In this document: piece after piece, positions 57,464-64,000 of the stretch | How the letters are laid out: every line of letters starts with the position of its first letter | Position numbering within the stretch: position 1 is the first letter of the stretch | Assembly: GCA_964490725.1 (NCBI GenBank) | Contig: CAZBDU010000018.1 | Span: 12,533 to 76,532, forward strand | Direction: 5' to 3' | From: CAZBDU01 sp964490725 | Lineage (GTDB): Bacteria > Spirochaetota > Spirochaetia > SZUA-6 > DRHE01 | DNA length: 64,000 nt | Translations under genes and position numbers: made by a program | The notes under the pieces: model-generated | What the model was told of the DNA's origin: nothing | What the model saw: only the letters and a program-made list of their open reading frames with translations | Databases searched by the model: none

Positions 57464-59328
57464 CGCGCCTGCTCCTTTGCGCTTCCGCCTTCCCATCCGC
57501 TTGCGGCCCGCCGTGCGCTTCCCGCTTCCTGCGCGCTTCCGGCCTGCTCGGCGCTTCTGGCTTCCTGCCCGGCGTAATAGAGCTCGATCAGGGACTTCTT
57601 CATGTCCCAGGCTCCCGTGGGACACCGCTCGGCGCACAGGCCGCAGTGGATGCAGAGGTCCTCGTCCTTCACCATCACCCGGCCGGTCTGCGGCAGGTTG
57701 TGCGACACGAACAGCGGCTGCTCCAGGTTCTCCGCCGGGACCGTAAGGCGGCGGCGCAGCTCGGGCTCCGGACCGTTGTGGGTGATGGTCAGGCAGCTCA
57801 CCGGGCACACGTCGATGCAGGCATCGCACTCGATGCACAGCTCCGCCCGGAAGTCGGTCTGTATGTCGCAGTTCAGGCAGCGCTCCGCCTCTCTGGCAGC
57901 CATGGCCGGATCGAAGCCTTGCTCCACCTCCATCTTCAGCTCGGCGAAACGCTGCTCCAGGGAAACGTGGGGGACCCGCAGGCGTTTGAGGGGATCCCAG
58001 GCGTTGCTGTAGCTCCATTGCTGCAGGCCCATGCGCTGGCTGACGAGGTTCAGCCCCCGGGGTGGCCTGTCGGAGAGCGGCCTGCCCTGGCAGTAGTTGT
58101 GGATCGAGATGGCCGCCTCGTGGCCGTGGGCCACCGCCCAGATGATGTTCTGCGGGCCGAAGGCCGCATCCCCGCCGAAGAACACCCCCTCCCGGGTGGA
58201 CTGGAAGGTGGTCTTGTCCACCGCCGGCAGGCCCCACTCGTCGAAGTCGATGCCGATGTCCCGTTCGACGAAGGGCAGCGCGTTCTCCTGGCCCACCGCC
58301 ACGATCACCGCATCGCAGGGAAGGGTCACCTCCGTGAGCTTCTGCGGCCGCAGGCGGCCCTCCCGGTCCTTGTACCAGCGGACGTTGGCGAACTGAACGC
58401 CCTTCAGGACCCCCTCCTCCACGATGAAGCGCTCCGGGGCATGGTTGCAGATGATCTCGATGGCCTCTTCTTCGGCTTCCTCCAGCTCCCAGTCCGAGGC
58501 CTTCAGCATCTCGGGGGGCTTGCGCGCCACCACCTTGATCTGGCTGCCGCCGATCCGCCGGGCGGTGCGGCAGCAGTCCATCGCCGTGTTGCCCCCGCCG
58601 ATGATCACCACCCGGGGGGCGATGCTGGTGACGTGGCCGAAGGCAACAGATTCCAGCCAGGCGATCCCGATGTAGATCCTGTCGGTTTCGTAGCGGCCGG
58701 GGATCTCCAGGTTCCTGCCCCTGGGGGCGCCGCTGCCGATGAACACGGCATCGTAGCCCTCCTGGAGGAGCGCTGCGAGGCTTCTGACCTCGGTGTTGAG
58801 CCGCAGATCCACCCCCATGTCGAGGATCGTGGCGACCTCTTCGTCGATCACGCTGGCCGGCAGCCGGAAGGCGGGGATGTTGGTTCTCATCAACCCCCCG
58901 GTCTGTCCCAGCTTCTCGAACAGGGTGATCTGGTAGCCCAGGGGAAGCAGGTCATTGGCCACCGTGAGCGATGCCGGCCCGGCGCCGATCAGGGCGATCC
59001 GCTTGCCGTTCTTCTTCCGGGGAATCCGGGGCAGGCGGCCGGTGATGTCTTCCTTGTAGTCTGCGGCCACCCGCTTCAGGCGGCAGATGGCCACCGGCTT
59101 TTCCTCCAGCCGGCCCCTGCGGCAGGCCGGCTCGCAGGGGCGATCACAGACGCGGCCCAGGATTCCCGGGAAGACATTGGACTCCCGGTTCAGCATGTAG
59201 GCGTCGGTGTACCTGCCCTGGGCGATCAGCCGTATGTACTCGGGAACGTTGGTGTGGGCCGGACATGCCCACTGGCAATCCACCACGCGGTGGTAGTAGT
59301 CCGGATTCCGCGTGTCAGTCGGCTCCAT
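57460..59328 (-). CDS. GltD/NfnB-like FAD/NAD(P) oxidoreductase with C-terminal polyferredoxin domain
   Basis: 622 residues. N-terminal Fe-S domain WACPAHTNVPEYIRLIAQGR with CDRPCEPACRRG, FAD site RIALIGAGPASLTVANDLLP, NAD(P) site VVIIGGGNTAMDCCRTARRI, then a C-terminal domain with AERCLNCDIQT, CIECDACIDVCPVSC and CIHCGLCAERCPTGA. It likely moves electrons between NAD(P)H and the ferredoxin sites of KorAB, making the operon self-contained. The last about 30 residues are a low-complexity Ala/Glu/Ser/Arg tail. ATG of MEPTD has GGAGG 8 nt upstream. Confidence 0.9.
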   Translation of the reverse strand: MEPTDTRNPDYYHRVVDCQWACPAHTNVPEYIRLIAQGRYTDAYMLNRESNVFPGILGRVCDRPCEPACRRGRLEEKPVAICRLKRVAADYKEDITGRLPRIPRKKNGKRIALIGAGPASLTVANDLLPLGYQITLFEKLGQTGGLMRTNIPAFRLPASVIDEEVATILDMGVDLRLNTEVRSLAALLQEGYDAVFIGSGAPRGRNLEIPGRYETDRIYIGIAWLESVAFGHVTSIAPRVVIIGGGNTAMDCCRTARRIGGSQIKVVARKPPEMLKASDWELEEAEEEAIEIICNHAPERFIVEEGVLKGVQFANVRWYKDREGRLRPQKLTEVTLPCDAVIVAVGQENALPFVERDIGIDFDEWGLPAVDKTTFQSTREGVFFGGDAAFGPQNIIWAVAHGHEAAISIHNYCQGRPLSDRPPRGLNLVSQRMGLQQWSYSNAWDPLKRLRVPHVSLEQRFAELKMEVEQGFDPAMAAREAERCLNCDIQTDFRAELCIECDACIDVCPVSCLTITHNGPEPELRRRLTVPAENLEQPLFVSHNLPQTGRVMVKDEDLCIHCGLCAERCPTGAWDMKKSLIELYYAGQEARSAEQAGSAQEAGSARRAASGWEGGSAKEQAR

Positions 59329-59348
59329 GGGACGAGCCTCCAAGATCC

Positions 59349-59377
59349 AGCATAGCCACTTATCCTAAGTTACACAA
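59349..59377 (-). promoter_or_regulatory. Promoter of the flavoprotein-korA-korB operon
   Basis: Minus strand: TTGTGT (59377-59372), 17-bp spacer, TATGCT (59354-59349). The start would lie about 14 nt before the ATG, leaving a short leader that holds the GGAGG site. Confidence 0.6.
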
Positions 59378-59473
59378 TCAGGTTACCCTTCGTCACCTGC
59401 TTCGTCGGCGTTCGCGACCCCCCCGACAGGAACGCGGCCCGGCGCTGGCCGGCAGCTCACCCTCAGGGCGCTT

Positions 59474-60963
59474 TCATTCCGGCCGGAAGGCCTCGAGGGA
59501 GGTCACCGAGATGTTGACCCGGTCCAGGTCGAGGGTTGACGGGTAGCCCGCGTCCTGAAGCGCCTTCATGGACAGGCGCAGCCAGCTCCCGAAGGATCCC
59601 TTGTCCGTGACCTCCGGATCCATGGAGCCGGTGGCGTGGTATCCGAGCTGTCTCGCCGCCGGGAGGAGGACCCGGGTGGCCGCCCAGCAGTCCAGGGCCA
59701 CGGGATCGAGGGCCGCGGCGATGACGCCGGTTTGGGTGGCCTGGGAGTATCCAGTCCGCGGCCCTGCCCCCGGCGCCGCGTTGATCCAGATGGCGTCCAG
59801 CACGTTCAATACGGGCACCCTGGTCTCGGCCATTTCTGTCCCCATCCCGCCTGTGCCGACACTGCGGTGCGCTGCGTGGTGCGTCAGCCTGTCGGAGGTC
59901 ACACCCATGTAGTGCTTCACGCAGGCGGTCACCCCGTAGATCGCATGAGACTTCAATACCGGGACGTTGATCACTTTCAGGCGCTCGGAGTCGTAGGTGC
60001 CTGAACCGGGGTCCCAGATACCCTCCTTGAAGCTGATGAGGGTTCCGTAGCGGGTCTGGAACTTGGGATACGAGACAATATGACGCCCGTCCGTGGCGAG
60101 GCGGAGGAGGCCACGACGTAGCCGTCTCTGAGGTCGCCTTGCGCGTACTCGCCCACCTGTTTCGTGGTGATGCGGTCCCAGAGGGCAGTGGAGACCTTGT
60201 GCCTGCCCGAGAACAGATTCGCCACGTCCTGCATGGACTGCGAGGTGTCGGCAGCGTTGTTGGACTGCCAGTCCAGGCTCCCGCCTCGCCCGGCGGCCCC
60301 GTACTGCCCCTGGCCGTTGTCCGCAATGACGATCTCCCCTGCAAAGCCGTCGGGATGCTCCAGGATGCTCTCGATGATCTGTCGGACCAGGTCCGTGTTG
60401 GTGCCTGCCCGCTGGTCCCACTGGCTGTTGACCTTGATGATCACCACATCCCGGGCGCCGACCAGCGAATAGAAGGACCGTCCTCTCCTTTCCATCAGCT
60501 CCAAAAGCCGCCGGAATCCGGCGTCGGTGCCGGTTGTGCCTTGGACCGCATAGATGTCCGAGAAGGTGCTGAACGGCAGATGATGCTCGGCCAGCCTCAA
60601 GGTCACGGCCTGCGCAACCGGCCGCGAGCCCGCCCCTGTGAGGAGGCGAGCTGCTCGGGGGACCACACCCACCGCGGCCAGAGCGCCAACCAGGAAGAGC
60701 ACGAAGCGCAGAGCGTTCGAGCGCGCCGGCCCTGCTCCGCCTCCGGTGAGCTTTGCCGGGGCGCCGAGCAGCGCCGGAAGCGCCAGGGTGCCGAGCAGGG
60801 CGGACGCGTTGGCCAGCGCCGCCCTCTGGCAGGGGTAGGCCGCCCGCGACGGCTTCGTGCCTGTTCTGAGCAGAAACCACAGGAGGCTGGCAATTCCGAT
60901 GGCCAGCGGGGAGGACCAGGCTTTTCTCCACTCTCCCCGGCGCATGCGGTCCCGCTTGGTCAT
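59474..60963 (-). pseudogene. DUF362 protein with N-terminal membrane segment, single frameshift
   Basis: First part: ATG of MTKRDRMRRGE after GGGGGAGAGGGCAGC, helices (PLAIGIASLLWFLLRTG and FVLFLVGALAAVGVV), then DUF362 sequence DVVIIKVNSQWDQRAGTNTD, GEIVIADNGQGQYGAAG and HKVSTALWDRITT. Near 60100 the frame changes by one base; the second part reads GRHIVSYPKFQTRYGTLISF, VINVPVLKSHAIYGVTACVK, HYMGVTSDRLTHHAAHRSVG and LDPVALDCWAATRVLLPAAR to the stop. A restored protein would have about 496 residues. A missing base in GC-rich sequence is as likely a read error as a real mutation. Confidence 0.8.
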
Positions 60964-61161
60964 GCTGCCCTCTCCCCCTTTCGGAAGCCTCGACCCAGGC
61001 GGCTTGAGGCCGACTCTTGAAGCCATACTTGAAGCCATTATAGATGGAAAGGATGGGCCAGCTCCAGAGCGCCCGGTGCTCCCGGCTTCGGCTTTCCTGC
61101 GCCGCCTGAGCGGCGTTATGTTTGTTGTTGCGGAAGGCCATCACGATCAGGAGGAGTCGGC

Positions 61162-61359
61162 ATGATTGCTGTTCTGGCCATGAACGTGGATCAGAAGACC
61201 CTCGAAGAGATCAAGGCGCTGGAAAGGGACATAGGGGTTCCCCTTCTCGCCTTCTCGCCCGGGGGCGTGGAGCCGGCCGAGCTGGATGAGGCGAAGCTGG
61301 CGAAGATCAGGGAGCTGGAGAAGGGCAAGGGAATCAGCCTGGTCGCCGTGAAGCCGTAG
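61162..61359 (+). CDS. Small soluble protein of unknown function
   Basis: 65 residues with a strong AGGAGGAGTCGGC site before the ATG. IAVLAMNVDQKTLEEIKALE, a central loop PLLAFSPGGVEPAELDEAKL, and AKIRELEKGKGISLVAVKP suggest a small alpha/beta protein. No family recognised. It is divergent from the DUF362 gene. Confidence 0.65.
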   Translation: MIAVLAMNVDQKTLEEIKALERDIGVPLLAFSPGGVEPAELDEAKLAKIRELEKGKGISLVAVKP

Positions 61360-61728
61360 CCGCGCGGCCAGCGGGACCGGAGCATCTGCGGCGGCTCCTC
61401 ATCCACCTCTTCTTGAAGAGCGAGCCCACCAAAGCCCGGATAGTCAGCGGTCTCACAATCACGCACCCCTCCGGCGGCCCACGTGTTCTCCTCGATGCCG
61501 AGCCGTGCAGAAAGCGGGCTCGGCCTTGCCCTGTTGTCTTTTGCTTTATCCGGTCTGGACGGCGGTGCCGATGAGGGCGGGGTATTTGCCGGATCGCTCG
61601 TTCAGACTGGGCAGTTGCGGCTCCTTTCAGAGACGAGCTAGAGCCCCTGTCATCTCGATTCATGTCCTTGAAATCTTCGAGCAATTGGTCTGTATTGAGC
61701 CCAGTATGGCGTCCGAGACGGGGGACAA
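61360..61728. other. Spacer without a recognised gene
   Basis: Open frames on both strands have no ribosome site or recognisable similarity. GC falls across it toward the MFS gene, marking a likely insertion boundary. GACGGGGGACAA just before 61729 is the ribosome site of that gene. Confidence 0.4.
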
Positions 61729-62943
61729 ATGAAACAGCGGCTCTTCATGATTCTCAACCTTTCGTTGGTTTCCGGCTTCGTGATTCTGGGGCTCAGCATC
61801 GTATCGCCGGTCCTGCCCCAGTACGCCATCTCATTCTCCATTCCCGTATCCCTCACCGGCTGGGCGATATCCGCGTTCGCCCTGGCACGGATGCTGATGG
61901 ATGTGCCCGGCGGTTTTCTTGCCGACCGGTTCGGAAGGAAACCCAACATGATGATCGGGCTGATATTGATCATCACCTCATCCGTTGTCGCCGGCATGGC
62001 TGGCAGGTACATCTGGTTGATCGTCGGAAGAATCGTGGAAGGATTGGGCTCTGCCCTCTACGTGACGGCGGCCACCACCTGGGTGGCCCAGGTATCGGCC
62101 GGCGAGTACCGCGGCCGCTACATGTCGCTCTATTCGGGTCTGCTGTTCGCGGGCACAGCCTTCGGTCCCTCGATCGGCGGTTTGAGCGCGATTCATTTCG
62201 GTCTTCGGTCTCCCTTTTTCGTATATGCCGGTTTTGCCTTCCTCGGGCTCATCGCCACCTTGCCTTTGAAGGAGCAGAGAGGCTCCAAAGAAACGGCACG
62301 TCCGGAAATACGGTTGAAAGACATCCCCGCGGTCTTGTCGAACGTTCCCTTCCTGCTTGTGAACCTCTCGGTGATGGCGCTTTTTTTTCTCAGATCAGGC
62401 GTCCGCTCCACCCTCGTGCCGCTTTTCTCCAGTCTGAATTTGGGTCTGGCCGAGGACAAGATCGGGATCATATTGACGGTGGCGGCTGTCTTGACGTCCC
62501 TGCTCACCTTTCCTTCAGGATGGTTCTCGGACAAAGTAGGGAGAAAAATCCCGATCATGAGCTGTCTGTTTCTCAGTGCGGCGGTGGTTCTCTTTATTCC
62601 CCTGCAGAAAAGCCTGGGCGGTCTCATCGGCGTGATGGCTCTTTATGGCATAGCCACCGGTCTCCAGGGTTCCATCGCCGCCTGGCCGGCGGACAATGCT
62701 CCCGAGGGCAAGCTGGGTACGGCCATGGGCGTCTATCGTGTGATCGCCGATGCCGGGCTCGTTATGGGACCGATCGTGGTAGCCTATATAGCGGGAAGCG
62801 CCGGTAACCGGATGGTGCCTTTCGGTTCCTTTGTGGTACCTGCAGCCGTTGCCGTGCTGGCCGGCATCTCGCTCATATGGGCCAAAGACCCTGCGAGGGT
62901 GCGGCGCAGAAAAAAGGTTCTTCCGGGAATTCCGGGAAAGTAG
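61729..62943 (+). CDS. MFS transporter (drug:H+ antiporter-like)
   Basis: 404 residues, twelve helices. VSGFVILGLSIVSPVLPQYA in helix 1, loop 2-3 motif PGGFLADRFGRKPNMMIGLI, WVAQVSAGEYRGRYMSLYSG, and the matching loop 8-9 motif PSGWFSDKVGRKIPIMSCLF. Substrate unknown. Base composition and codon use are visibly less GC-rich than the operons to the left, suggesting transfer. It ends next to a palindrome-rich spacer and a transposase. Confidence 0.9.
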   Translation: MKQRLFMILNLSLVSGFVILGLSIVSPVLPQYAISFSIPVSLTGWAISAFALARMLMDVPGGFLADRFGRKPNMMIGLILIITSSVVAGMAGRYIWLIVGRIVEGLGSALYVTAATTWVAQVSAGEYRGRYMSLYSGLLFAGTAFGPSIGGLSAIHFGLRSPFFVYAGFAFLGLIATLPLKEQRGSKETARPEIRLKDIPAVLSNVPFLLVNLSVMALFFLRSGVRSTLVPLFSSLNLGLAEDKIGIILTVAAVLTSLLTFPSGWFSDKVGRKIPIMSCLFLSAAVVLFIPLQKSLGGLIGVMALYGIATGLQGSIAAWPADNAPEGKLGTAMGVYRVIADAGLVMGPIVVAYIAGSAGNRMVPFGSFVVPAAVAVLAGISLIWAKDPARVRRRKKVLPGIPGK

Positions 62944-63038
62944 GGTCTGGAAGGCGGCTGAGGGAGGGGTCGGTGGGGGGAGTCAGTGGGCCAAGGCCGG
63001 GGATGTAGCGGGGGTGGTGGGGCGCAGCGGCGGGACTG

Positions 63039-63105
63039 ACGTTTTCCCACAGGCGACTTGCTCCGGGCTTTTGGCAGCCCTCCGCAAGCCGCATGTGGAA
63101 AACGT
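63039..63105 (+). repeat. Long imperfect hairpin in the MFS-transposase spacer
   Basis: ACGTTTTCCcAC pairs with GTGGAAAACGT at the outside, then GCGaCTTGC with GCAAGcCGC, then GGGCT with AGCCC around TTTGGC. Together these form a nearly continuous 67-nt hairpin. No T-run follows, so it is not an ordinary terminator. Confidence 0.7.
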
Positions 63106-63141
63106 AGCGACGGGGCCAGCGTGAAGAAGGGAGAGGTGGAA

Positions 63142-63164
63142 GGAACTCGCCTGCGGCGAGTTCC
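63142..63164 (+). repeat. Perfect 10-bp inverted repeat
   Basis: GGAACTCGCC-TGC-GGCGAGTTCC. It stands 37 bp after the long hairpin. The open frames across it have no supported start. Confidence 0.75.
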
Positions 63165-63209
63165 GGTGGACGGAGAGCGCGGGAACAGGGGTAGAAAGAA
63201 CAACGGTGT

Positions 63210-63229
63210 CGGCCTGGAGGAGCAGGCCG
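63210..63229 (+). repeat. Perfect 7-bp inverted repeat
   Basis: CGGCCTG-GAGGAG-CAGGCCG. Third stem-loop in the spacer. GCACCGGTGC further right is another short palindrome. The rest of 62944-63468 shows no recognised gene. Confidence 0.55.
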
Positions 63230-63468
63230 AGCATCTTGCCCAACGCCCGCATTTCTCAAGAACCTGAATGATGACGGGCGATTGCGCGGTGGTGGCCGGC
63301 GGGCTGGCCGGATCGGGCTGTCCTGCACCGGTGCGGGGGAGTGTCGGCGGCAGATATACGCTCGTTTTCCGGTGACGAGGGGTGAATGGGGAGCCAAGCG
63401 GGGCGTTGAGCGGTTGTGGAGACAGACCTATCCCCTGACAGTGAGCTCTTGGCGGTTGGGGCAGCCCG

Positions 63469-64000
63469 TCAGCACAGTTGGGGGTAGGCTCGCTTGAGGT
63501 TCGCCGGGCTCTGGCAGAAGGTGTCTCGGTAGGGGTAGGCGGAGGAAAGACTGACGTAGATCCTGCGGACGCTGACTCGCACCTGCGCCCCAATCTTCAG
63601 CAGCTTCAATCGGATGGTGTGGCACTGGGCCCGGGCGAACTCGGTTCCCTGCAACCCTTGCCGAGGCAAGGCGCTCATCAACACGTAGGCGATGGAGGAG
63701 AAATACAGGCGCAGTTGATTGGCCCGCATGGCGAAAGAGGAGGTGCGGTGGGCGAACAGGTACAGCTGTTGCTCCTTGATGCGGTTCTCCATGTCGCCGC
63801 GAGCGCAGTACACCGTCTCGTAGAGTTCGGATGCCTCGATGAGCTCTGCGCCAAGATTGGTCACCACGAAGCGCGGATTCTCTCCCTTGGCCAGGTACTC
63901 CGCCTTGGCGACCACCCGACGGCTACGCGACCAGCTCTTCAGCGTGCGGTAGCGCAAGTCCTTGTAGATCTTCTGGGCTTGCCAGCGCTGATAGTAGCGT
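63469..64000 (-). mobile_element. IS1380-family transposase, 5' part beyond the window
   Basis: The visible 177 codons are the C-terminal third of a DDE transposase: AKGENPRFVVTNLGAELIEA, CARGDMENRIKEQQLYLFAH (the catalytic Glu region), MRANQLRLYFSSIAYVLMSA and RAQCHTIRLKLLKIGAQVRV, ending YPQLC. The frame is open to the window edge (RYYQRWQAQKIYKDLRYRTL). The element's end should lie within about 100 bp left of 63469, but no terminal repeat can be paired without the other end. Confidence 0.88.

Noticed and set aside
63039..63105. Integron attC site
   Set aside because: The outer arms do not contain the RYYYAAC / GTTRRRY core pair, and no integrase or cassette-like gene is near.
63039..63105. 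Terminator of the MFS gene
   Set aside because: It lies about 95 nt after the stop and has no T-run on either side.
1..64000. tRNA or rRNA genes
   Set aside because: No cloverleaf-like segments with GTTCRA T-loops and CCA-type ends, nor rRNA motifs, were noticed on reading; a tRNA scan would settle it.

Overview
The window is a 64 kb piece of a high-GC (roughly two thirds G+C by eye) bacterial genome. It is probably from a metagenome-style assembly, because it contains a 10-base N gap and several single-base frameshifts. A Spirochaetota host is the best guess. Three unrelated ABC solute-binding proteins carry, right after the signal peptide and without a lipobox Cys, the G-[QR]-x-E-[AS] style start typical of spirochaetal binding proteins (GGQTEA, AGRRES, TGQKEA), and a small P13-like membrane protein is present. 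The lifestyle looks anaerobic: tungsten-type aldehyde:ferredoxin oxidoreductase, 2-oxoacid:ferredoxin oxidoreductase, rubrerythrin-like protein, corrinoid methyltransferases. No 16S, tRNA or housekeeping marker was seen, so the assignment is inference.

Layout. 1-2.6 kb: carbohydrate ABC transporter (two permeases, binding protein, minus strand). 2.7-5.3 kb: Zn/Cd/Pb P-type ATPase and its ArsR-type sensor behind a strong promoter with an operator over the start site. 5.4-9.8 kb: C_GCAxxG_C_C protein, rubrerythrin-like protein, and an OmpR-type two-component system with a spondin-domain lipoprotein; both the regulator gene and the lipoprotein gene have GTGAC boxes at exact 11-bp spacing. 9.9-13.5 kb: broken binding-protein gene, transketolase remnant, glyoxalase-fold dioxygenase, DUF2231-cytochrome c fusion.

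13.7-40.0 kb: the centrepiece, about 19 co-directional, mostly overlapping genes behind one consensus promoter. In order: MttB-family methyltransferase, ornithine-cyclodeaminase-family enzyme, corrinoid protein, MtmB-like methyltransferase with Thr at the pyrrolysine position, FadR-type regulator, DapA-family aldolase, HyuA/HyuB ATP-dependent hydantoinase, opine-dehydrogenase-like enzyme, carbamoyltransferase, ferredoxin, aldehyde oxidoreductase, MoaD-like protein, xanthine-dehydrogenase-type hydroxylase (FAD subunit plus fused Fe-S/Mo subunit), SsnA-like deaminase, dihydropyrimidine-dehydrogenase-like enzyme, and a BMP/Nup-type nucleobase/nucleoside ABC importer. Together they read as an import-hydroxylate-deaminate-reduce-ring-open-carbamoyl-transfer route for an N-heterocycle (purine, pyrimidine or hydantoin-like), with corrinoid-dependent removal of N-methyl groups: a candidate undescribed anaerobic pathway for N-methylated heterocycles.

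40.0-48.3 kb: accessory and decayed material. It holds a beta-helix protein tail, an exported phage-tail-tube-fold protein, a methyltransferase, DUF805, fragments of DUF2786, OmdA, DNA methylase and IstB genes, an A7-frameshifted lipoprotein, an aldo/keto reductase, a small conserved protein, a P13-like protein, a HepT toxin with a truncated MntA partner, and a lipoprotein. 48.3-54.6 kb: MalT-type regulator, MFS exporter, CPBP protease, CapA-type protein. 54.6-59.4 kb: minus-strand operon of a GltD-like flavoprotein and the KorA/KorB oxidoreductase. 59.5-64 kb: frameshifted DUF362 protein, a 65-residue protein, an MFS transporter with lower GC, a palindrome-rich spacer, and an IS1380-type transposase running off the edge.
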